A DNA stretch of 64,000 bases from Calliphora vicina (Eukaryota > Arthropoda > Insecta > Diptera > Calliphoridae). Position numbers and translations under genes: made by a program. The stretch lies in the NCBI RefSeq assembly GCF_958450345.1, contig NC_088780.1, forward strand, positions 163,538,726-163,602,725, written 5' to 3'. The notes beneath the pieces are model-generated. The model was not told where the DNA came from and did no database searches. It worked only from the letters and a program-made list of their open reading frames with translations. Of the stretch, positions 41,127 to 53,100 are shown piece by piece. Numbering within the stretch: position 1 is the first letter of the stretch; every line of letters starts with the position of its first letter.

Positions 41127-43960
41127 CAAATTTAGAAGTAAACCGTATAATTTTGGTAAACCGTAATAATTCAGATTTAAAATTAAAAATATATAAAAGA
41201 GTTAAAGTTAGAAAAAGCTAAGCGTAAAATAAAGCGAAATTTCAAATTATGCGAATATTAGAGATACAATTTAAGAGATACAATTAAAAAAGCGTGGAAA
41301 AATAAAAAAGAAACGTAAATAAGAAGAGCGTCAATAATAAAACATGAAATGTTGTTGTGTTAGTTTTCAAATTTCAAAAAAGAGTCATAAACTAAAATTA
41401 AGGATAAATTAGAGCTCAGGAAAAATAGTTAATGTTAAAAAATACGACCAATTTAGATTAAAATGTTTAAAAAGTTCTTGAAATTACAAAATAAGCGTAT
41501 TATAGAGCGACAGTAACACAAGTTCGAAGAGAAAAGCGCAAATTGGTCTATAAATAAGACCAAGTAAAGCGTCAACGTTCTTTTTTTAAATTTAAAAGAT
41601 AATCCTAACTCAAAAGTAAAGCGTTCGACCGTTTTCAAATTCAAATTTTATAAAAAATCTGCGGACTGCGGAAATTACAAATATATATAAAAAAAAATAC
41701 AAATAACACGTCAATTAAAGCGTCAAAAATAAAAATTTAGGGGATTACAATTAAAAAGATAGCGTCAGAAATAAAATACAAAATAAAAATTAAAAAAAAC
41801 CTCCAGAAATTACAAATTTAATAAAAAAAAAATATTTAAATAACACGTTAATTACAGGGTCAAAAATACAAATTTAAGGGATTACAATTAAAAAGCGTAA
41901 AAAATAAATCATAAGCGGCAAGAGCATCAAAAATAAAGTAGGAAATTTTGCGTTCGTTATTAAATTTAAATTTTAAAAATAGCGAAAGAAATTAGAAATA
42001 AAAACATAGATTGGAGAGTCTATAACACAATTAAAATAAATTTAAAAATTAAGCATAAAATATAGCTTATAAAGTAAAACGTAAGCATTTTGCGTACGTT
42101 TTCAAAATTAAAAAAAAAAAAGTTTAACACAATTTTCGACCGTTTTCAAATTGAAATTTTATAATAAAAACCTCCAGAAATTACAATTACAATTTAAAAA
42201 AATACAAAAAATACAAATTTAACTGCACAAATAAAAAGCGTAAAAATAAAATATAAACCAAGAGCGTCAAAAATAAAGTACGCAAATTCGCGTCCGTTTT
42301 CAAATACAAATTTTATAAAAAAACCTCTATAAATTACAAATTAAATTAAAAAATATAAATAACACGTCAATTAAAGGTTCAAAAATACAAATTTAAGGGA
42401 TTACAATTAAAAAGCGTAAAAAATAAATCATATAAGCGCAAGAGCGTCAAAAATAAAGTAGGAAATTTTGCGTCCGTTTTCAAAATTTAAAAAAAAAAGT
42501 TTAACACAATTTTCGACCGTTTTCAACTTAAAATTTTATAAAAAAAAACCTCCAGAAATTACAATGAAATTAAAAAAAAAAATACAAAAAATAAGTCAAA
42601 AATACAAATTTAACTGCACAAATAAAAAGCGTAAAATAAAATATAAACCAAGAGCGTCAAAAATAAAGTACGCAATTTCGCGTCCGTTTTCAAATACAAA
42701 TTTTATTAAAAAAACCTCTAGAAATTACAAATTAAATTAAAAAATATAAATAACACGTCAATTACAGCGTCATAAATACAAATTTAAGGGATTACAATTA
42801 AAAAGCGTAAAAAATAAATCATATAAGCGCAAGAGCGTCAAAAATAAAGTAGAAAATTTTGCGTCCGTTTTCAAATTTAAATTTTAAAAATAGGGAAAGA
42901 AATTAGAAATAAAAAATATAAATTAGAGCGTCAATAAAACCATTAAAATAAATTTAAAATATTAAAGCTCCAAAAGTAAAGCGTAAACATTTCCGTTTTA
43001 GTGTTCTAAAAAGGGTCAGAAAATACAAATTAAATTAAAATAACACGTCAATTAACAGCAGCGTCAGAAATACAAAACTAAGGGACTGTTAAAGAAAGCG
43101 ACTCAAATTAAAAATAAAGAAAGAGTAAACAACAAAAGCGTCAAAAATAAAGCATGAAATTTTGCTACAGTTTTCAAATTTATTTAAAATTTTAAAAAAT
43201 AGCTATAGAAATTAGAAATATAACTATAATTAGAGCGACATTAACATAAATTTAAAAATCGAGCCTTAAAAAAAAGTAGAGCGTAAATATTGTCAGAAAT
43301 TACAAATTAAATTAAAAAAAATTTAAGTAACACGTCAATTACAGAGTATGAAATACAAAACAAAGGGATTATTAAAGTAAGCGGCACAAATTAAGAATAA
43401 AGAAAGAGTAAACAACAAAAGCGTCAAAAATAAAGCAAATTTAAATTAAAATTTTAAAAAATAGCGATACAAATTAGAAATAAAACTATAATTAGAGCGG
43501 CAATAACAAACACAATTAAAATAAATTTAAAAATTGAGCTTAAAATATAGCTTCCAAAAAAGCAAAGCGTAAACATTTTGCGTCCGTTTTAGAATTCCAA
43601 AAAAGGGTCAGAAATTACAAATTAAAATAACACGTCAATTACAGCAGCGTCCGAAATACAAAACTAAATCTAGAATAAAGCGTAAACAACAAAAGCGTCA
43701 AAAATAAAATTTTGAAATTTTTCTTCAGTTTTCAAATTTAAATTAAAATTTTAAAAATAGCGGTAGAAATTAGAAATAAAACTTTAATTAAAGCGGCAAT
43801 AACAAATTATAAAGATTAAAACAAATAAATTTAAATTAGAGCGTCAGAAGTAGAGCGTAAATTTTAAGCCAGTTTTTCAAAATTAAATTTAAATTTTACA
43901 ATATATAAAGGGTCTGAAGTTAAATAATAAAAAAACCATGGGAAAATAAGCCAGTCACGA
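41127..43960 (+). repeat. Tandem array A, about 390-bp period
   Basis: Units contain agagcgtcaaaaataaagta (42261, 42441, 42651, 42832: equivalent positions 390-391 bp apart), gcgtccgttttcaaa, aaattttataaaaaaacctc, aataacacgtcaatta and gggattacaattaaaaagcg. Each 390-bp unit is itself two related halves of about 180-210 bp. About seven units are visible with increasing divergence to both sides. GCGT/CGTC words always appear in the + orientation. No ORF longer than 90 codons, and those are K/N/I-rich. Confidence 0.85.
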
Positions 43961-45300
43961 TTTTTTAGTTTTAAACAAAATTTTAACTGTGTTCATAAAA
44001 TCAGAAACTTGCGATAAATCTGAAAACTATTTTTTTAAATTCTCAATATTATATTTACAAGTAGGTCTTGTTAAAAGCTTACGTCTTCTGCTAATCAACT
44101 CAAGTTACAAAACGTAGTTCTTTATAATTTTAGCCAGTATGATGTAATTGTGGTTATGCTTACGTTATTTAAAATACGCATGAACATGAGTTCCAAAACT
44201 TATTTAATTTCTTACATAGTGAACGTATAAAATAATTAGTACAACAATAGCTTACGTCTGTAAATAAGCTTTTCTTTTTTAAAACAAATAATGATTTAAT
44301 ATGATATGTGATTTTAGCATAGCTATATTTATATAAAATAATATAACATAAATAATAACGTAAGAATATAACTACGTAATCAAATACTTAATTTATGATT
44401 AAGGTTCCATTAATAAATTATGAATAAACTTTCATATCCAGACATTTCTCAGTTAGATAATAACTTACATCTTATAATTATGGATTTTATACATATAAAT
44501 ATTATCTATTGATATCTGCGTAATATGTATTTCATTACGTTACGTAAGACCTTGTAAAGGTGTATGTTTTAAATGAAGATTATTTTTAATAGATTCTTAT
44601 GAAATTATTAAAATTATACCAGCAATTTAATAGGTATGAGTATTGCAATTTTCTAAATGTATTTTACATTACGTCACGTAACCTTTAATAATTATTTTAT
44701 GAAGTTTATCATAAATTAAAACTAAAATTATATACAACAGCCTATTTATATATTAAAACTGCTTATGTCGATAAATTTACATAGTAAACCAAGTTAATTT
44801 ATTAAAAATTTATTTCAAAAATCATAAATAATAAAAGTTCATCTACATATATTTCTCAGTTGGTTAATAACTTACGTCTTATAATCAGATTCTAATAAAA
44901 ATTATTATCTATTGATATCGGCGGAATATGTATTTCATTACGTTACGTAAAATCTTCAATTATCTTTATCATACAAAATTATACCTATAAAACAGCGTAT
45001 TTTTATACTATGTAATATAACTATTTAATAGTTAATTTATTAAACAAGGATTGAAACAAAAAGTTAGATAATCTTTCATATTCAGATATTCTTCAAATAC
45101 AAAATAACTCTTACTTCCTTAAATTGGGATTTTTAAATATGAATATTCTTATGAAAATATTAAAATTATACTAGCAATTTAATACCTATGAATAATTGAA
45201 ATTTGCTAAATGTATTTTACATTACGTCACGTAACCTTTAATAGTTATTCTATGAAGTTTATCATAAATTAAAACTAAATGTATATACAATTGCGTATTG
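43961..45300 (+). repeat. Tandem array B, about 400-bp period
   Basis: Blocks taacttacgtcttataat (44463, 44869), attgatatc(t/g)gcg, cattacgttacgta (44533, 44937) and cattacgtcacgtaacc (about 44670, 45221) recur about 404-560 bp apart. GTTACGTAA and GTCACGTAA are both 8-bp near-palindromes around ACGT. No coding. Confidence 0.8.
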
Positions 45301-46030
45301 ATAAATTAAAATTTTATAAAATAACTCCAAAAATTACAATTAAATTAAAAAAATACAAAAAATACATCAATTACAGCGTCAACAAATACAAATTTAATTA
45401 AACAATTAAAAAGCGTAAAAAATTAAATTTAAACCTTAACCAAGAGCGTCAAAAATAAAGTACGAAATATCGCGTCCGTTTTCAAATTCCAATTTCATAA
45501 AAAAACCTCTAGAAATTACAAATTAAATTAAAAAATAATAAATAACACGTCATTTACAGCGTCAAAAATACAAATTTATGGGATTACAATTAAAACACAT
45601 AAAAAATAAATCATATAAGCGCAAGAGCGTCAAAAATAAATTAGGATATTTTGCGTCCGTTTTCAAATTTAAATTTTAAAAAGAAATTAGAAATAAAAAA
45701 CATAAATTAGAACGTCAATAACACCATTAAAATATATTTAAAAATTAAGCGTAAATATTAGAGCTTCAAAAGGGTCAGAAATTACAAATTAACTTAAAAT
45801 AACACGTCAATTACAGCAGCGTCCGAAATACAAAACTAAGGGATTTTAAAGAAAAGCGGCTGAAATTAAGAATAAAGCGTCAAAAATAAAGCATGTAATT
45901 TTTTGAGTTTTCAAATTTAAATAAAAATTTTAAAAATAGCGATAGAAATTTGAAATAAAACTATAATTAACACAATTGAAATAAATTTAAAAATTGAGCT
46001 TGAAATAGAGCTTCCAAAAAAGTAAAAGTA
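45301..46030 (+). repeat. Array A block inserted between array B blocks
   Basis: Returns to array A units (accaagagcgtcaaaaataa at 45438, gcgtccgttttcaaa at 45470, aataacacgtcatttacagc at 45541, gcgcaagagcgtcaaaaata at 45618). Class switching within the zone indicates block duplications. Confidence 0.8.
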
Positions 46031-47100
46031 AATATTAAAATTATGAATAATTGAAATTTGCTAAATGTATTTTACATTACGTCACGTAACCTTTAATAGT
46101 TATTCTATGAAGTATATCATAAATTAAAACTAAAATTATATGCAATTACGTATTGACGATATTCTCAAACTGTTTACATCGGTAAATTTACATAATAAAT
46201 CGATTTAATTTATTAAAAAGGGATTCTAGAAATCATAATTCATATTCAAACATTCTTCAGTTAGGTAATAACTTACGTCTTTAGATTCTTATAAAACTAT
46301 TAAAAATATGCAAGTTGATATCTCCGGAATTTGTATTTCATTACGTTACGTAACACCTATTATGTTTATCATAAACAATTATATACAACAGCGTATTTTA
46401 TATACTAAAATAGTTTACTTATATAAATATACTAGTCAAAGGAGTTCATTTTTTAAAAAAATCAGTTTAAAAATCGAAACAATAAGTTGATAATGATTAC
46501 GTTACGTAATATCTTCTATTATTTTATATACAAATATAGCTTGTATTAATTATTCTACTAAACCCAGTTAATTTATTTAAAATCGTAATAATTAGTAAAT
46601 AACTAGAGTTATTACTCAGCTAATCTTCCGATACTTAATAACTTATGCCTTAAAATATTAAAAATATCACGTAATATTAAATATTCTTTGAAGTTTAGCA
46701 TAAATTTATACACAACAGCAGCATATTTATTTATTAAAATAGCTTAGTTATGCCTTAAAATTCAGTTATATACAAGTAATAACTATTTTTCATTACGTCA
46801 TGTTATCTATATTTGACTATTAAATAGTTTTACTGAAATACGTAAATATTCCTTATATTTGTAAAACTAATTTTTACAAATTGTATATATGGATAGGTAT
46901 AACACAGTGTATGAACTTAATAAAAGTTTAGAATTTCATCATCAGAAACATTTTGAGATGTTATGTTAGCTTCTAAATAACATATTTGACTTGGTCAATT
47001 AGAATCTCATAAGTAGGTTTTAACTCAAATCAAAACAATTGCATTTTTACTTTAATCAAGATTAGTTTATTATATAAAGTATGAACAAATAAATGAAAAC
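46031..47100 (+). repeat. Array B continued, diverged
   Basis: ttgctaaatgtattttacattacgtcacgtaacc (quoted in part: attacgtcacgtaacc, 46075) duplicates 45220. cttacgtctttagattc at 46269 and cattacgttacgtaacac at 46338 follow. Decays toward 47 kb. Confidence 0.75.
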
Positions 47101-47446
47101 ATAAAAAAACCTCCCCATTCCAAGGTTTTTGGTGGAGTAGGGTGGTTAGTTTACTAACCACCGTGGCGGTTGGCATTAAAAATAATTATGATAAAAATTT
47201 TCGTTTCGATTTGATTTCGTTTGACGAAATTTTCTGACCAAACAAAAGAAATAGCAAAGTAACACTGAATTCGATGAACAATAAACATTCTGTGCTTTTT
47301 TTTATTGAATGCGTGAAAGTCTCTTAAAGAGATTTACAATATTTTCAAATTAATATATTTATCCTGACAGCAAAGTTTTGCAAAAAAAAACATAAACGAT
47401 GATTTCAAAAAATATAATTGTTTAGCAAAATGTTAATAGATAACAA
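47101..47446 (+). repeat. Segment with GGTGGTTAGT palindrome; paralogue at 60.7 kb
   Basis: 47134-47155 is a palindrome GGTGGTTAGT-tt-ACTAACCACC. From 47280 (ataaacattctgtg, gtgaaagtctctta, ttttgcaaaaaaaaacataa) the sequence is paralogous to 60737-60975. Both end with ggtggttagtaaagtgacca and caaagagttaa. Confidence 0.7.
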
Positions 47447-47849
47447 CCCAGCAAAAAATGGTGCTTCCTCGGAAGCAGGTTTGTAAGGTTTGAAATATTA
47501 CATGATTTTTATATGGGATTCCTCGCGTAGAGGCTCTGCATAAGGAATCCAAAATAAGCATATTTCACAGCTTTAAAATTAACCTGATTTCATCGAATTA
47601 AATATGTGCAAACAATTGTGCACATAGATTTTAGGGCTGCTGAGAAGCAATAAAATCTTACAGACCCAGTGATTGCCTAACAAGAAGCGCTGATTTTTTC
47701 TATGTTCTCCACCGCCTATACGAATAGATCAATGTATGCCTTCTAAAATCATTTTTGTAAGGCAATAATTTTACGATGCAATTAATGTAGCAGTAGAAGA
47801 TGCAGTAATCATATTTATTGCTTCCAAATCCAGAATATTTTTTGCTGGG
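47447..47849. mobile_element. 403-bp MITE, TIR CCCAGCAAAAAAT
   Basis: Left CCCAGCAAAAAATGGTGC, right ATTTTTTGCTGGG, absent from the paralogous segment at 60.9 kb (gatgccaataaactatg), which therefore shows the empty site. Comparison indicates a 2-bp AA duplication at most. No coding. Contains tgcttcctcggaagca (47462-47477), a small palindrome near the left end. Confidence 0.88.
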
Positions 47850-49873
47850 AATAAACTAGGTTTTAAAGACAATAGAAAAAAGGTGGTTAGTAAAGTGACC
47901 ACTAAACCGCAAAGAGTTAAATAAATTAGATCGCTTACAAAGGGAGACTAATATTTAACTAACATTGACGTAATAGTATAGTATTACGTCACGTATTGTT
48001 TTTATTATCATATCGCCGATGCATATATTCCATTAAAAAGCATATAAATACGATAGTTTATATTAACAATTTAAAGCAGTTTAAACCTGAAGCATAATTA
48101 GGTGTATAAGCCTTTCAAAGTATGTTATTTAGAGTTACTTCTAATAAGTTATCTTAACGTAACCATTATGTTTTATAGCATTACGTGACATATTATTTCA
48201 AGGATTTATTTAAATTTTATACACCTTCTTATAAATACGATATTATTAAAATGCTTAATAAGATTAAATGCTTAATAATCGTATGCAGTTTTAGGATTAT
48301 TTTATTTATTGTTACGTCAACTAAGATCCCTTAAGTATTTTATACTTTAAACAGATCCAGATCTCTTACAATAAATTACTAATAATTTCATATAAATTTC
48401 AGGTATTAGTGTTTCAAACACGAAACATTTATTAATTTCTTCTACATAATTACCGTATTATTAATACCAATCAGAAATGTTTTAAATTTGATTTTGAATT
48501 GAATCGTTAGCATTCTTAAACTGAATGATTAAGAAACGAGCTCCTCGTAAACCTCTACGTTATGTAAACGCAACTCAAACTGTTTAATCTCATACAAATA
48601 GAATTTAATGGCTGACAAAGTCTCTTTAAAAACCCTGAGTTGTTAAAACTCTATGAAATTCAAGTATAATTTCAGGCATTTCCCTTACATTTATACGAAA
48701 AGTAAGCACTTTAGAAATGTATTTTAAAGGTTAAAATTTGATTTTGTTAAAAATCGTTGCCGATCTTAACTTCGAAATATTAAGAAACGACCCCTGCGTT
48801 ACGTAAAATTACATAAAAAAATATTCTCAAACAAAAAATAAAATTTTTACATTTGATTTTCACAAATCGTTAAAATTTTAAAATGTATAACAAAACCAAT
48901 AACCATCCATATATGTAAACTGACCAAATCAATAAAAAAATTACATCTTCCGTTACGTTATTATATTATTATTGTGTTAAAAAATTCATTAATTCCCTTT
49001 TAATTAAAATCATTACCATTCGAAAATAATGAAATATAAAAAAATACGTTCCTGCGTTAAAAATGAAAGCAACTAAAATTCAAATAGTATTAAAATGCTT
49101 AATAAGATTAAATGCTTAATAATCGTATGCAGTTTTAAGATTATTTTATTTATTGTTACGTCAACTAAGATCCCTTAAGTATTTTATACTTTAAACAGAT
49201 CCAGATCTCTTACAATAAATTACTAATAATTTCATATAAATTTCATCTAAATACCTAAACTTTATATTTTATTGTATTACTTCACGTATTATTTCATTTA
49301 TACTTCTTTAGAATTGTTATTAACAAAACATTTATGTTATTTCGGCAAATGAAATTAAGTTTCAAATAATTTAATTAATTTTATTGGATTCTTTACGTAA
49401 CGTAACGAATTTTAACTTATTTTATGCAAGACAAGATAATTACAAATTATATTTTAAATTATAATAACGAAGGCAATCAGCCCTTTGTAGTGAATAAATA
49501 ACACTAGAATTTCTGGCGGGAACCGAACCCGCAACCCTCTTACTAGACAATTTAGTTTTGAAAAAAAACCTTTGAAATACATGAGAATAATATAAAATTA
49601 TTATCAATTGCAATAATTTTTATTTGCATTATTTACGATAACTTATGTTAAAAACTTTAATATAATTCTTTACAAAATTCAATAGTTGTTGATTTTAGCG
49701 GTATAACGAATCTCACTTTAACGAAAATCCCATATAACGTACAACCCAATTTTATATAACGAAAGTTTAAAAAATTTTGTACTCGATATAACGAATGTTG
49801 AGAAAAATCAAACAAAATCAAATGTACGATCAAATTTTAATATCAAGCTCTATCAAGAAGTGCTCAAAATATC
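47850..49873 (+). repeat. Mixed B/C-type repeats with a 160-bp near-identical duplication
   Basis: 48243-48402 and 49087-49246 are almost identical (one difference seen) at an offset of 844 bp, a recent duplication. First C-type modules appear (tttgattttcacaaatcgtt at 48855, ttacgttacgtaaa-type words at 48550, 48795). 49516-49532 is a tRNA T-arm-like hairpin on the minus strand (GCGGG-ttcggtt-CCCGC) with no complete tRNA around it. Confidence 0.7.
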
Positions 49874-50112
49874 CACCCCTATCGCCAATCAAAATTTCAC
49901 ATTTTTCGTTCATAAACTTTGTTCACGTGAAAAAATTCCCCATGTTGTGAAATTTTTATATGAAATTTTGTAAACAATAAACAGCTGCTACGAACAAAAT
50001 CAACTATTGTGAATGAAAAGTTTAGGGGAATATCACGATAGCAATTTTCCCTTCGAGGGAAATGAATATTTCATGGGAACATAAATTTCACATGTTTTTC
50101 ACGATAGAGGTG
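49874..50112. mobile_element. MITE, TIR CACCCCTATCG, copy 1
   Basis: 239 bp. Left CACCCCTATCGCC, right CGATAGAGGTG. Flanked by ATC (49871-49873, 50113-50115). Internal ttcacgtgaaaaaattcccc and gaaattttgtaaacaataaa are shared with the copy at 56149. Confidence 0.85.
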
Positions 50113-53100
50113 ATCGTCGATCTCTACAGAAAGATGCGTACCTATTCCCTGGTGAAAAAGGAAATAAGCATTTTGTCGTTATGTAAAATACATTGTATAA
50201 ATTTCGTTGGCTAAGACATTCCTATTAAAACTAAAAACTTAATAAAGAAAATCTCTGAAACTCTTATGTCTTTACAAGAAAAGTAGACACTAAAACACCA
50301 TGAACAAATTACATTCATTAAATCTAAATTATATAAACAAAATATATAGTTTTTCCTTAAAGAAAAAAACATGTTTTAATAATTTTTTAAATTTGATTTT
50401 CATAAATCGCTAAAATTTTAAAATATATGACCCCAAAACGAAATAATTTTACCAACTGAAACCTCAGAATTTAAAAAAACGTTTAACATTTATTTAAAAC
50501 AATACGTTATTACGTTATATTATAATTGAAATAATTTTCAATCAAAAATGTTTTAAAAAGTTATAAATTTAATTTTTAATTAAACAGTGAAAGATTAGGA
50601 AACTAGCTCCTCGTAAACCTCTACGTGACGTAAACTTGCTTGCAAATTATTTAATCTCAGAAATACAATACAATTCAACGGCAGACAAATTCTCTACTTA
50701 AAACAACTGAGTTAAAACTTACATTTGTACAAAATAAGCACTTTAAAAATTTATTAAAATCGTTACCGGTCTTGAACCTTAAACTGCGTTACGTAAAATT
50801 ACATAAACAAAATTTATCCTACAACAAATGAAAGACGCAAATGTTTTAACAATTTTTTAAATTTGATTTTCACAAATCGTTAAAATTTTAAAATGTATGA
50901 CAAAACCAAACAAGTTTCAATAACCAACGACATACAAACCTAATAAACCTAATAAAATCAATAAAAAATCGTCATTCATTAATTCCTTATACATTAAAGA
51001 ATTAAAAATAAAGTAGCATTCCGAAATTTATATCTCTAACGTTACATATTATGTATGTCAAAGTCGAAAAATTCATTAATAGCAATCGAAAATGTTTTTA
51101 AAAAAAGTTTATATTTAAAATCGTTAGCAGCTAAACATTGAAATATTAAGAAACTAGCTCCTTGTAAACCCTAACGTTACGTTAACTTACCTGAAACTGT
51201 TTAATCTCATATTGAATTCAATGAAGGACTAATTCTCAACCCTGAGTTATTAACTCAATCAAATTAAAGCATGATTAAAGAAGGCATTTACCTACCTTCC
51301 CCTTACATTTATACAAAAAGTAAGCACTTTAGAAATGTCTTTAAAAGGTTCAAATTTTATTTTGTTAAAAATCGTTGGCATTCTTAACTCTGAAATATTA
51401 AGAAACAACCCCTGCTTTATGTAAAATTACATCAACAAATATATTCCAACAAAAACTAAAATTTTTTAAATTTGATTTTTATAAATCGTTAAAATTTTAA
51501 AATGTATAACAAAACCAATAACCATCCATATATGTAAACTGACCAAATCAATAAAAAAAATTACATCTTACGTTACGTTATTATACTATTAATGTGTTAA
51601 AAAATTCATTAATTCCCTTTTAATTAAAATCATTACCATTCGAAAACAATGAAATATAAAAATACGTTCCTGCGTTAAAAGTTAAAGCAACTAAACTATT
51701 GAAATAAAACAAAATTATCTGTTACGTTGTTAAAATTAAATTATCTCTAAAATTATTGCCTCTTACGTTAGGTATTAGTATGTCAAACACGCAAAATTTA
51801 TTAATTTCTTCTACATTATTAACGTATTATTAATACCAATCAGGAATGTTTTAAATTTGATTTTAATTTAAAATCATTAGCATTCTTAAACAGTGAATGA
51901 TTAAGAAACTAGCTCCTAGTAAACCTCTACGTTACGTAAACCCACCTCACGGTTTAATCTCATATAGATAGAATTCAATGACTGACAAATCAGCCACTTA
52001 AAAAAAACATGAGTTGTTAAAACTCAATGAAATTTAAGTATCATTTCAGGCACTTCCCTTACATTTATACGAAAAGTAAGCACTTTAGAAATGTATTTTA
52101 AAGGTTAAAATTTGATTTTGTTAAAAATCGTTGCCGATCTTAACTCCGTGCGTTATGTAAAATTACATAAAAAAATATTCTCAAACAAAAAATAAAATTT
52201 TTTAAATTTGATTTTCACAAATCGTTAAAATTTTAAAATGTATAACAAAACCAATAACCATCCATATATGTAAACTGACCAAATCAATAAAAAAAATTAC
52301 ATCTTACGTTACGTTATTATACTATTAATGTGTTAAAAAAATTCATTAATTCCCTTTTAATTAAAATCATTACCAATTCGAAAACAATGAAATATTAAAA
52401 TACGTTCCTGCGTTAAAAGTTAAAGCAACTAAACTATTGAAATAAAACAAAATTATCTGTTACGTTGTTAAAATTAAATTATCTCTAAAATTATTGCCTC
52501 TTACGTTAGGTATTAGTGTTTCAAACACGAACAATTTATTAATTTCTTCTACATAATTAACGTATTATTAATACCAATCAGAAATGTTTTAAATTTGATT
52601 TTTATTTAAAATCGTTAGCGTTCTTAAACAGTGAATGATTAAGAAACGAAATCCTCGTAAGCCTCTACGTTACGTAAACGCACCTCAAACTGTTTAATCT
52701 CATATAAATAGAATTCAATGGCTGACAAATTATCTACTTAAAAAAACCCTGAGTTGTTAAAACTCAATGAAATTCAAGTATAATTTCAGGCACTTCCCTT
52801 ACATTTATACGAAAAGTAAGCACTTTAGAAATGTATTTTAAAGGTTAAAATTTGATTTTGTTAAAAATCGTTGCCGATAAGAAAAGACCCCTGCGTTACG
52901 TAAAATTACATAAAAAAATATTCCAAACAAAAAATAAAATTTTTTAAATTTGATTTTCACAAATCGTTAAAATTTTAAAAAGTATGACAAAACCGAACAA
53001 GTTCCAATAACAATATATATAAACTGGTCAAATCAATAAAAAAATTACCTCTTCCTTTACGTTATTATATTATTAGGTTAAAGTCGAAAAATTCATTAAT

